DNA of 64,000 bases from Ypsolopha sequella (lineage: Eukaryota > Arthropoda > Insecta > Lepidoptera > Ypsolophidae): assembly GCA_934047225.1 (NCBI GenBank), contig OW203997.1, positions 3,582,417 through 3,646,416 of the forward strand, given 5' to 3'. Position numbers and translations under genes: made by a program. Within the stretch, counting starts at the first letter, position 1, and each line of letters starts with the position of its first letter. Below, in pieces: positions 32,817-44,900 of the stretch. The notes beneath the pieces were generated by a model. The model ran no database searches and was not told the origin of the DNA. It saw only the letters and a list, made by a program, of their open reading frames with translations.

Positions 32817-34658
32817 TTATGAAAATACATTGATTGGGCGGGGTGAGACTGCAGCCAAGTTGTGTGTCGGGCTCGCCAGGGGGTCTTCTATGTGAGCTTC
32901 TAGTTGTTTAGCTTCTATTGTGGCTTGTTTCACCGCTTCTTTGTATTGGCCTCTTTTCTTTTTATTGAAACGTATCTGCGAAAGATGTAAGTAACAAAAA
33001 TAAAAAAGATATGTATGTTTAAAGGATCAAGACTCCATAAACAAATAATGAAATACACACCTTATAATCTTCTAGGAATGGACTCAAGCTATCACATGGC
33101 ATCAATGATGATGTGGTTGAAGCAAACCAAGCCACATGGGCTTTGGATTGTGCGGTGACACTCAGGACTCTTCCTGGCCACCAAGGGAACCCAACCACTT
33201 TCCCCCAAACGATATCTCCTGGAGATACTCTCAAATGCCTTCCTCCAATTCCTTCTGACCCGGCTTCTGGAAAATCTGGTACTGTGTCGCTTTCCCAACC
33301 TTCTGATGTGCTTCCATCTTCAGCTTGTTTTTCAAAGGAGTTACTGCTCAATCTTCTTAGACTAATTGACAGCTTCTGTTTTAAACTGTCTTTAATGTCA
33401 CCGAAGTAACTGATTGTGTCACCCTCCATGCCTTTGCTTGTGTTCTCATCCCTCTCTTTTTGCAATTTATGCTTCTTTTTATGTTTGACTTTGTGCTTGT
33501 GTTTTTTCTCTGTCAAATCTACATTAGGTGTGCTGTCGGCTACATTGTTTCGTGGTGAGAGAGCACCCTTGTGCTTTGGTGACAAGCCAGTACTTATTCT
33601 GGTTGCAAAACCTTTTTTGGCCTGCCTTTTAGCTCTTTTCAATGCCTTCTTGGCTGCCTTTATTTCTGATTGCTTGGTCATGTCACATAAGCCTGAATCT
33701 TCATTGTAATCCCCTACTATCGGAGGTATTTTGACAACAGTCCCCTCTCCTTCTCCAAAACTAATTTTGATTGTCTTTGCACTTGAGAATATAGAGTTGA
33801 AAGGTGTGTTATTTTGTTTGGCAGTGTCACCAGTATTATCACAATTCATGTTTATATCTTCTCCCACATTTACAAACGTAACCTCATGTGCTAATGCATC
33901 ATCACATTTTTCACCTTTGTGTTGCGGTTTTTCACTTGCTGTGCGTGGCGTATGGGCGCCTTTCATAGCGTTAGATATTTCACTTGGATTCAACCTTGAA
34001 AGTTTGGGTATTAGCATACTCCCCATCACGAAACTACTTCTAGTATTTTGTATCGTAGTTTCAGAGCTCTCAATGTCATCTCTTGAAGGTGCCAACTTTC
34101 GCTTCTTTACATTGATGACGTTTTCGTTGTTTTCATTACATATGCCTTGGCAGTTGGAACACAGGACTTTTCTAGCTCTTAATCTAACTGTCATCTTCTG
34201 TGGTTTTGGCTTACCTTTGGACCCAGTCTTCTTTATATCGCTGTTTAGCACAGTTTCACTGGCGTATTGCGGTTCCTGATACGTAAACCTTTGACTAACG
34301 GAATGTAGCTTTTCATCTTTGATAGGGGCTGGAATTTCTTTACTAAATGCAGGATGGAGACTGTAGACTCCAAATGGTAAGTTTCTGCAATGAAAAATGT
34401 TTGGCAACGTGTAAATTCGCGGAATTTTTGTGACTAATCGATTAGACATGTCGAATTTTTTGTTTAAACATACCCTTTGTTGGCATCCAAAAGTACACCC
34501 TGAAATTTTTTATCTTCTGTGCTGTAAGAAACCACTAACAGATCGGCAAGAGCTTCTTCTACTTTCACCAAAATTTCGGAATCTTTTATATTCGTCATAG
34601 CGGCTGTAGCTACGACAGCCGCCATATTTCTTTTTTGCTCGTCGTCGGGGGCGGTCAT
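32817..34658 (-). CDS. PWWP2A/PWWP2B-type chromatin protein (complete, 3 exons)
   Basis: Exons: 34658-34474, 34384-33061 and 32975-32817, all GT/AG and in phase, giving about 555 aa. The start is the ATG at 34658 (MTAPDDEQK); the longer reading from 34676 begins with TTG. Three blocks match vertebrate PWWP2A: an N-terminal segment (LADLLVVSY, then FQGVLLDANKG), a central basic block (VRLRARKVLCSNCQGIC), and a C-terminal PWWP domain (GDIVWGKVVGFPWWPGR, about residues 451-467) followed by SPFLEDYK and RFNKKKRGQYKEA. PWWP2A binds H2A.Z and H3K36me nucleosomes and contacts MTA1-type deacetylase complexes, so a nuclear chromatin-reader role is expected; that is family knowledge. The Cys pairs of the central block (CSNC, then C) may bind metal, as suggested by the same block in vertebrates. 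The ATG at 34449 lies in an intron and is not the start. Confidence 0.9.
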
Positions 34659-34740
34659 GTGAACCAACAAGTTCAACAGTCAACACGTTCAGCTATCGTT
34701 GGAAGGTCAGTTACGTAAACAAACCAAACTGACTTGACAT
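34659..34740 (-). promoter_or_regulatory. 5' leader of PWWP2 with repeated motif
   Basis: Just upstream of the ATG, 34681-34730 matches 17671-17720. Both hold GTAAACAAACC, which includes the forkhead core GTAAACA. A regulatory role is inference; it may also be a dispersed repeat fragment. Confidence 0.35.
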
Positions 34741-36881
34741 TGGGAGTGGTTATGAGATCACAATAAACCACTATTTTCCCTTGTCTAAGATTTTCCACCA
34801 AAAACACCCACGTTTCGGTCACCCTCACACACATAATCACACATTACACAAAATGACGTATACAAAACAATGTTTCGCTCACAGAAATTCAATAAATACA
34901 TACCTATTAAAAGTCTGTAGTTTCGCTACACATTTTTGTGTATACGTATGTACACAATGTTTTTACCTTCCGTGGCCGATGGAAAACATCTATACATTTG
35001 CCCCGGGTAAAGAGGGGCAGGATACGTCGTTTAAATTTAAAATTTATTTGGGGCTATTTTTATGGGCATAAAATATTAAATAATAACCCACCAATTTACT
35101 AACACGAGTGAAGAAAAACAAAATGTCTATGGTTTGGTGTGTAATTGGCCCTGTTTTTAGGTCTCATTCGCACGGGTGGACGTAAGGTGTAGCGTTGCGT
35201 TTTTCGGACAATATCGCAACGACCAATAGGAAACAGACGTGTTCGTAATAGTTCGTATTAGCGTAAAAAAATCACTTGTTGTCGTTTTTATTTCATACGG
35301 TTCGGACGTGAATGTGATTATGAATTCTGACGAAATCATAGCAATTGCCGTTTGGTAAATTAGGAAGCGAAAAAAAGTGGGTTCATCCTCATAACTCAAA
35401 AAGATATCTTACAGGTATAGGTCAATTTTATACACTATACAGCAAGCTCAGACGATGTCCTTAATTATTATTTGATTATACGAGAATGTCAATAAATTCT
35501 TTTGATGACATGACATGATACCTGCTATACCACCAGTTAAACGCTTGTTGCTTTTTTTGGGAATAGCGCGTTGAAAAATCGTTTGTATGAACGCCACTAT
35601 GGCCATCCGTATGTCGTATTTGTTATCGCGTTCATCGCGCTGCACCATAAATCGAACAGTGTGCGATAAAATTACCACGCGTAAAAAAATCGCTTGCGTG
35701 TGAACGGAATAATGGTATGCCCATAGGTTTTGTTTCAAGACAACAAAAATCTCTTCAACGCGCGAAATATTACCGCCTGTGCAAACTAGCCCTTACTTTT
35801 TGGTCACACGCCACCTCAAACAAAGCAACAAAGGCTAATGGCTAAATATGGACAAAAAATTGGTCACGCCTAATAAAACTGAAATAAAAAAATGATTTAA
35901 ATAGTAGAAATGTAACTAAAATTGTTTTTACTGGTAACACTTGATTCCACAAATTATAATATTGAGATTTTAAAGATCTTAGGTGTTGCCATATTAATTC
36001 TGTTTTGGCAAAGAAAGTGGTGTCCCTATTTATTTCATAACTTTCTTGACAATCTGTAGGTGCAGAGCTCTTTTGGGGCTTTTAATTAGGTTACAAGTTA
36101 AAAGCCTATTGAATTTAGGGTTCGTCTCGTTTTTAGTATGTATTTAGTATGTTTTAGTATGTACTTATTTTGTAAATAGTTAAGTAAATAAAATACTTTA
36201 TATTATAAAATTTAACAGTTTAATATATATTTCAGATCCGATCTGGACCCGGCATCAGTTGAGTATACTAATAACATCTTTGTAGACTCACATCTGTACT
36301 CAATTTTTTATTTGACCGTGTACAATAAACCCTGCGGTCCGTAATAGAATTACAATGGATCATAAGCCATTCACTTCATACGTTCGTAATCGATTTTAGC
36401 GATATAATTCTATTTCGGAACGCAGGGCAAGTGTGTATTCATTCATTCATTCATATTTTTTTTAGGAGTTGGCAACCCTATTGAAATGTCAAAATCAGCC
36501 ATTTGCCATTGGTGGCGAGATCGCGCTCGCGACCACAAATTATAAAGTGGTATTTGTGCGTGACGGAAATCTGGTTTGTAGGAATTTTATATTCGAGAGC
36601 AAATAGTTTTTAAGCAAGTTGAACAAAACTATAACATACAGACTGTATCTCGCTGCAGAGTATAATATACACAGTGAGTATTGTTTTCAGTTAAGTACTT
36701 AAGCTAGTCAAAAACCATTAATTCTTGTAAAAAATCATAAACAGGAATATCTTACATAATAACCGCGCTTGTGAATAATTGTTTTTCCTTCTTTTAGTGG
36801 ATTTAGTTTGCCTAAGCAATCGGTAGTCTTGTTTTCAAGGTCTTCCTCTCACTTACCAACAACGAACTGTCTTTAATACTG
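34741..36881. other. Intergenic between PWWP2 and sideroflexin
   Basis: The genes are head to head. The stretch 36480-36680, less AT-rich and ending in a donor-like CACA/gtgagt at 36673, is a tentative place for the untranslated first exon of sideroflexin. Otherwise I see no clear feature. Confidence 0.3.
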
Positions 36882-37041
36882 GGGCTCTACCGCGTAATTC
36901 TCATTTGTATCAACTTCAAGCAAATGCATGCGAAATTCAACGGGTGCAAAAGAGATGGCATGTTAGGCGGGTGTCGTCGCACGCACGACAAATTTCAATC
37001 TCAAGTTGATGTTGATGAAAATGAGAATTACGCGGTAGACC
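36882..37041. mobile_element. 160-bp palindromic MITE
   Basis: Ends GGGCTCTACCGCGTAATTCT and AGAATTACGCGGTAGACCC, inner arms with CAACTTCAAG and CAAGTTGATG. Confidence 0.7.
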
Positions 37042-37066
37042 CACTGTTTTCACTAGGCAGTGTATA

Positions 37067-37310
37067 CAGTGCCGCTAGCGATATTTTATTACAATGAGTT
37101 AAATACCATAAGGCTTGTGATTTTGCTGTACACACTTGGCGGCAGTCTAATAGGATGTGCTAAAATGCCACAACTTGTTTTATTCCAATGGGTTAAAATG
37201 CCACAACTTGTGGCATTTTAACCCATTGGAATAAAACACTGCTAGCGGCACTGTATCCACAGCCATTACAGTGCCGCTAGCGGTATTTTATTACAATGGG
37301 TTAAAATGCA
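37067..37310. mobile_element. Palindromic element plus adjoining partial copy
   Basis: 37067-37253 is a palindrome with ends CAGTGCCGCTAGCG and CGCTAGCGGCACTG-like. A truncated direct copy starts at 37269 with the same end and runs to about 37310. The phrase CCAATGGGTTAAAATGCC is present in all arms. Confidence 0.65.
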
Positions 37311-38460
37311 AAAAGGCTGCTTAGGTGACGAATCACATGACTTCTTTGTATACCTTCGCATGATTCGTCACTTCAGATATCGAATCATTGGTGCAGTGGG
37401 TAATGGCACTACATTTAAAAAACGACTTTTTAGGGTTCGAACCATTGTCGGAAATTTTTTGTTTTTTTAATATCTGCATTAGGAAATTTACTAAAGTTTT
37501 TGAACAAAAATAGGTGCGACGAGCGAAGCGAGGAAGACCGTGTTAGGTTTACATGTACATACATTTGGGGAGCCGAGCAAAGTGGAGCAAGGCAACCCAC
37601 ATAGCTTTAACAGAATTTATAATTACATAAAAAAACTATGGCACTTATTACAGTCATATTATTTTCAGTGCAGAAGATTTTGGACCCTAATTGATAACCT
37701 ATATTAATAAACACTTTTATTAGACCTTAGAATTTAAAATTAGACCATGTCTGAAAACAATATTTCCTAGGATAAAGTGTCTAATTATGTTTGTCCATAA
37801 TAATAAAAAAAATATCATTTGCACCATGTGAATCTTTATGGGAGTGTTATCTTCCCCCTTTCTCCTCACCCCCCGCCCAGCCCCCATGAAGATGTCCTTT
37901 TGCTGATATTTACCCATTTATAATAATAATAATAAAGTAATAATGGCAAGCAAGAGGGCGAAAACCACTGCCCTTGAGACAAAAGTGCTTAGCCAATACA
38001 TTTAAGTTTAGGTATAAATAGTATCTAACAAAAAAGCAAATGGACACTGGACATTTGAAACATACTTGGAAAGCCTACAATGCTTAAGACTATACACCCT
38101 ACTAATAATTCTATATCTGTATATACTAATTACCTTTTTTTAATTCTTTTTGTCTTGTTGCGTATTTTTGGTTTTTGTTTTTATTTTCTTTTATTTAATT
38201 ATAAGCTATTTCTGCCAATTGTTATTGATTTTTCAATTTAGTTAATAAAATTGTTAACGACTCGTAAATACATTATCATGCAACTGTAACGGAGGTAGCT
38301 GAAAACCAGCACCAACCAAAGCATGTTTTGGTTGGCACATAGCTGAGCTACATCCTTTTGTCATGTTGTTATTTTTATCTATAGATTACTCCCTACTTAA
38401 GTAAACCTTTTTCTACTGTGTTAGCTATAAGTTTATTTTTTGTAAACGCGCCAATAAATT
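37311..38460. other. Sideroflexin upstream region or first intron
   Basis: AT-rich. An unplaced fragment near 37516 (GACGAGCGAAGCGAGGAAG) resembles repeated lepidopteran sequence. I see no gene. Confidence 0.35.
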
Positions 38461-38469
38461 TATTTTCTT

Positions 38470-38720
38470 TCTTTCGAAAAACCAATCTTAAGATCCAGGT
38501 TCGATCCCTGGTCGGACATGCACCAATGAGTTTTTCGGAATTTATGTGCTTATTATTTGTCTTACTTAGCACTTGCTGAATGGTGAAGGAAAACATCGTA
38601 AGGAAACCTGCATACTCTAAAAAGCGTGTAATTGTGCCGGAAGAATGGTGATAGGGTTCACCACTCATCACATTGGGGCATAATAATCGTTGGTGAAACG
38701 CAGGTATACAGAGTGTATGG
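38470..38720 (+). repeat. tRNA-headed SINE-like repeat
   Basis: A B-box-like string GGTTCGATCCC at 38497-38507 is followed by GGTGAAGGAAAACATCGTAA and AACCTGCATACTC, a series I recall as widespread in noctuid and other moths. It supports a lepidopteran source. It lies 230 bp upstream of the first coding exon of sideroflexin. Confidence 0.6.
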
Positions 38721-38952
38721 ACTGTGACTTGCATTTCACAGTTCACACTCGGAAAACATCTGACACCGCCTCAGAGATTCATGTCGTGATGTATATTTTT
38801 TATATATCTCTGGCAGAAATACCTAAGCACCCGAAATCCTCTCCCACATGGTCTCCACCTACTTTTGTGGGTAAACTGAAGTGCAGAGATATTTCTGACA
38901 TGTTGTAGTTATCCCATATTCTCTAATCGCTTTTTTAAAATAATTTCAGATA

Positions 38953-41900
38953 ATGTCTGCAGAAAAGAGGATTGATATCACCCAACCTCTGTGGGACCAG
39001 AGCACTTTCTTTGGCAGATTCAAGCATTTTGCCTTCATATCTAATCCTCTGCTGTCTTTGGTGTCAGAAAAGGAACTTTATGAGGCCAAAGAATTGTACA
39101 ATAAGTATAAGTAAGTTTCGTTTTCAAGTCAAGCTTTCCATCTAAAAACCATTTACAATACGGTTAAATTATCTTTGGACCTGGCCTCGATGATGTAACG
39201 TACGGTGTGCAAAACAAGCATCATTAGGATATTATTGTTAATAACTATAAACTATAAGTTCTTGTTCTATACTAATGATCGAATTAAATGTGTTGTGTTG
39301 TGATCGTGATCATTATTATTATAATGATTGAAGATAAATGAAAGAATCTTGATTAAGTAAAAAAAGTATTTACTTTTTTGATATTATAGATAGATTAACA
39401 CAAAAATACTAAAAAATCATTATCAGAATAAATAATTGGCTCTATGCCCTATCATTGAATCTTCATGGTCGTTGTCGCTTTTCTCTTAGGTATTTCACTA
39501 TCTGAACTCTCTTCTCCTAGGGATATTATTTTCGGAACTATGAAAAACAATGACAAAATAGTCCAAACTTAACAATAAATGTCCAAACGTAACAACAAAA
39601 GTTCAAATATAACAATAAAAGTCAAATGTAATAAACAACAAAGTGCTAACCATAATGACGCGAAGTGTCCCGAAGGGATGAGCGCGGGGAGTTGAAACGG
39701 GAAGCAGGAGGCGCTTACAATTCCAGCGAGGTCCATAGATAATGAAACCGTGTTGCATAACCCGGAGCAATAAAGAAAGGAATCTTAGATGGCGCCCATC
39801 ATCATACCCTCTCACTTGCACAGTATATCTGTCTTCAGTCGCACACCTGCATACTGCATGCAAAAAAAATAGTCTGGATTTGCCGCTCAGGCTTACTTAA
39901 GTGTTTATGGTATAAAAAAATATTTTCTTCCTATGTGAACTGGACTAGTTCAAATACAATTTCTAGTCTAGGCAGTATAGGAGCAAACATTTTTTTTTTC
40001 AAATTTCGCCTTTGGAGTCAGTACACATTGTTCCTGATCACTAACCGAGTCTGCAGTATGAATTCTGGCGGTTGATTAAATTTCACCTTGTATATTAAAT
40101 ATTTAATATCAAAAATATTACAAAAAAAATATTAAAGAAACAACTTTTTATGCTGTCTGTATCACTGAGCAATAAAATCACAGGTACATGCCGCCATTTT
40201 AGATTCCTTTCTTTAATGCTCCGGGTTATACAATAGTGTCGATTCGGTGTAACACGACGAAAGAGTACATTATGAACACGACTTAACTAATTTGAGAGGA
40301 CTAACCTAATTTTTAGCTTCCTGTCTTTGTCTTTTATATGCAGAAATATAGAGACAAAACGCTTAAATTAAGTTTAGTCCTGTCAAATAAAGTTAAATCG
40401 TTTTACACATAGATATTGCACCATTAACTATTTTACAATTTTTAGGGAAGGCAAAGAACCAAAGGACGTCAAATATGAACAAGTAGTGAGAGCTAAACAG
40501 CTTTATGAATCAGCATTCCATCCCGACAGCGGCGAACTACAGAATGTGTTTGGAAGAATGTCTTTCCAGATGCCGGGTGGCTGTCTGGTCACCGGTGCTA
40601 TGTTGCAGTGGTATAGGTAATACTCACATTTATTGTACTATCTAATATCTATTCTTTTAACCACTTCTGTGGTTTGCACACATTGCCCTGACAAAATTGG
40701 AGGCTATAGGTCCAAATCCCATAGGGGCACAATAAAACCAATTCTGTAGGCTTTAATTTTAGTTTTAATGCTGTCAAAGTTTAACATTTTCCAAGGAAAT
40801 TTAGCTTCTAATCCTAACTCTTAAAGACCGAAGAAGATTAAGTTTTGACAGCACTAAAATTAAAGCCTTCAGAATCGGCTTTAGTAAAACTAAACAGGGG
40901 TTATATTGTTTAATTCTAACACCTATCGCTTTCAAAGGTATGTGGTGATTGGCTAGAAACTATGTGTCACGTCATTTCTAGCCAATCACGTTACCTTCGA
41001 AAATGATAGCGATGGATGTTGAAGTTAGACATTCGTGTCAATTCGGCGTAACACACCTTAACTTATTTGACAGGACTAACCTTATTTTGAGCATCCTGTC
41101 TTTGTCTTTTCGATACAGAAAGAAAAAGACAGAACCCTTAAATTTAGTTTGGTCCTGTTAAATAGGTTAAATCGTGTTACACCAATAAGACCTCGTCTGG
41201 TTTTTGCAAATCTAGCTAAGATTTGCATTTTAGGCCTGTAAAAATGTTAAACTTTTAAGGCTAACAGGTCAATGTGCTTATAGAAAAGTTTTAATTGTAT
41301 CATATTTTGCGATTGCCATGATGTACGTTTTAACAAAGATTTACTTCCCCGTGGTGCAACCAGTTGGACCATGGATAGAATCAGGGATTGCTCAACCACA
41401 AAATAAGGGCAACCGTAATGAATCGGTTTGACGTCATACCGTTGTATTTCGGTTGCCTTTAATTGCTCAACCGCAAAATAGGGGCTACCGAAAAATTTAG
41501 GTTTGACGTCATTTCGGGTTACGGTACCGATTAAATAACGGCCGTTATTTTGCCTTGGCTTCGGCTCATTTCTTTGTAGACCCCGCCGCGTCGCACCTGT
41601 CGGTATTCTTTGACGGCACGCGTCCGCCCGCAGTCATCTTAGTCGAATTCTACGAGTGCGTAGTGCTGCCAACTTTCAAAATTGGCCGGCCAGGAGAACG
41701 TTAAAAAAAACTAAATTTCGGAATAAAGTTATTTATTGACTCATATCAGTTTCAACAAGATTAAACGGTCTCTTATTTATGCAAAATTAAATTATATGGA
41801 CTATAGACCTTCAAATCAGGTAGGTACACTATGAAATAGGGAAATTGCGGGTAATCTATAAAATAGAAACAAAGATTTATTCATGTCACCAAGTGCACTA

Positions 41901-44900
41901 TTTAAGTGGTCGATGGTCGCGGGCCGGATTGCAACCATTCGTGGGCCGGAGATGGCCCGCGGGCCGTAGTGTGCCCATCCCTGTCCTAGACGATTGCTTG
42001 AAATAGTCAATTAACTGATATACTTAATCGAGATATGCATGACCTGTTTGTGTAATGTTAACCTAAGTTCATGCAAGTTATCAGATAAATAAGTCACACT
42101 TGCAAGGTTTAGGTTGTATAGTTAGGTTGAAGAACTATTTAAATAAATAGTAATTTTAAATAATAGTGGTAAACTTATAAGTTTACAAACTAAGACCAAT
42201 TATAGGGTTTCACAAAAGTTTTTAACTATCAAATAGTATTTAAAATTAGTCTAATCTAGAAAAAACTAATCAAATTTTTAAAAATATTTTTTTTAAATAA
42301 AACATGGGTCGGTTGCATTATGTTCATTTTACAAAATTTCAAGTATTAAAAAACAAAAATACTAACTGACAAATACGAAAATCGGTCAGTCAATATGATA
42401 TCATAATAGTACATCTTTATCAATTCACATGAACTGGTTTAGGTGTAGAAGTTGTAAACAACTCGAGCGACCGGTGTGTGTGGCTTTTGAATTGTGGTAG
42501 CGTATGAGTTAGTTACTGTGTCTTTATTGAAAGAAAAATATTTTATTAGCACTTACTTAAGTGTAAATTTGATTTTTAACAAGAATAATAATTTTACATG
42601 AGTTCACTGCACAATTTATGCTTTAGATAATAAAATGATAAACTGAAAATGTCCAAGTGTAGGTACTTATAGTTATATCTAGTTAGCATCTGCCGGTGGT
42701 TTGTTTTCGTTTCAATCGGTTTTGAAACATGGAAACTGAATCGCTTTTTTCGTGAAATTCATGCTTTTTTAAAAGTAATGTAATTAATAGAAAATTTAAA
42801 GTATGCTTATTTATTAAGTGTAATTAATAAATTGTCTTGCGTCAAAAAAAACACGCCATATTTTTTTCAAATTTTTACGGTCTACATTGACGGAATTGAA
42901 TCCAATACAAAACTGATGTTTAGCATTGTGGAGCACCTTATAAATTTGAATGCGGACACTAATGTGCCCCTACAGGATTTGCACCCGCGACCTTCATATT
43001 AGTGGTTGTGACATTTGAACCATTAGATCTCAGAGGCGGTGTATGTGAATAAATTTAATCCTTTATCAACAACACCAGGACAGCAACAGCAGTAGTATTC
43101 TGGCAGTGGGTGAACCAGTCTTTCAACGCGTTGGTTAACTACACCAACCGCAACGCCAACTCGCCGCTGACGGTGCCGCAGATGGGCGTGGCTTACGTGT
43201 CAGCGACGTCAGCTGCCATGGCGACAGCGCTGACGTTCAAGTTCGTGGTGCAGAAGAAGGCGAAGAACCCTATTTTAGCTGTAAGTTGATTTTTCAGTCA
43301 AAGGAATGACTTGAAAACACTTTAATCGACTAGTCGAATAACTTGATTACCCTTTCGTAAGGGTAAGTTGTATGGAAAAAAGCCCATTCGAAAGGGTCAT
43401 TCCTTTCTATACGAAAATTCTTTTAAAATTTATTGAATAAAATTTATTGAAAAAGGCGTTACTTTGCGGAAGTCCATCATAAATTTGTGGATATATTAAT
43501 AATTTGCAATATTCCGCTAAACACTCTTACCATGCTATTCAAAATGCAGACTCAAGCACCGCCCGCCCTCCCGCATAAAACATGCACAAGCAAAGCAAGC
43601 AGTACGAGCACAAAATAAAGCAATCTTAAATAACAAGCAAGAAAACTTATCGACACGTGTTTCGCCTCTAAACGAGGCATCCTCGGGATGTGTAGTCCGC
43701 CCGACCGCTCGACAGCAAAATTCTTTTACTATTTTATGGCAGGTTACTATAATAACGCTTATGTTTACTAACCACACCACGTTGCCTTTGGCTTGCAGCA
43801 CAGTTGCTTCTTAAAAAACTGTTACTTATATTACCTATGCTGTTACGTACTGCTCAATGTAAATACCAAAGCACCACGCAAAAATCAAACCCTTTCAGAA
43901 AAAGCTGTCAAAACCTTTTTGACAACGTTTGATCTCACTTTCCTGTACTTAAGAGGAACCGTTTCGGTCTCGGTGCAAGATGCACAACTTAAGATTGTTC
44001 TTCTTATTTTTGAATAAAGAATCTGGAATAACGTTGTTTTATATTATTTCGCGACTATTGTTTAATAAAAAACAGGATTTTTTATGGTCATAGTTCGCGT
44101 GAATATCCATACCAACTTAAAAGCGTGTTTAAAGTTGTTGTGGACATTAATTTACAAAGTAATACATAAAATAACACAAATTTGATGGAAAAGCGTAATT
44201 TAAATTAAAATTAGTCGCGAAACGCCATAAATCACATTTATTTATTACTTTTTATTCCTGAAAAAAAAAAAAACATAATAAGTTGTGCATTTGTCACCGA
44301 AATCGAAACGGTTCCCTTTAGGCGGTTACATCGTTGTGACCATAAAACAATGTTCTGAGGTCGTGACGATCGTTTTCAATAGACAATGGTTTCGTTACAG
44401 AGGTTCGTGCCTTTCGTAGCTGTAGCGGCCGCTAATTGGGTCAACATTCCACTGATGAGACAAAATGAAATGTTAAAAGGTATAATTTAAAAGATCCTCT
44501 GGACCTCTAAAAAGGCCGCTTTGGATGAATCATATTGTGATTCTGTTGTAATGCCGTCTCTTTTGCACGCATGAAGAAACTCTGTCTCTATCCTACTTTC
44601 AAATCATTTCATGATTCACCCAAGTTGGCCTTTTTAGGTCCCCAGGGCTTGTCTATGACTAACTCTAAAACTTTGGACTGATCAAGTATATAAGATCCTT
44701 GCAGCGCAGCACTGTACACTGTACGGGTTCCATCAATGTACGTACAATGCTCACCTGATAAGTTTGCGGGTGAGGGCTGAAAAAATATAGTTGAAACTGT
44801 GCTGGTAGTTTCGGAGATGTGCGCTAAGAAACAAACAAACAGACAGACAGAAAAGAATTATAAAAATCGCTGATTTTTGTTCTATTACTTTTTTTAGTCA

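Noticed and set aside
33416..34279. Plus-strand frames of 97 and 182 codons
   Set aside because: Both lie opposite the PWWP2 large exon, which has a clear family match on the minus strand.
34385..34449. Start of PWWP2 at the ATG at 34449
   Set aside because: An acceptor at 34385-34386 joins in phase to the conserved N-terminal exon at 34658-34474, so this ATG is intronic.
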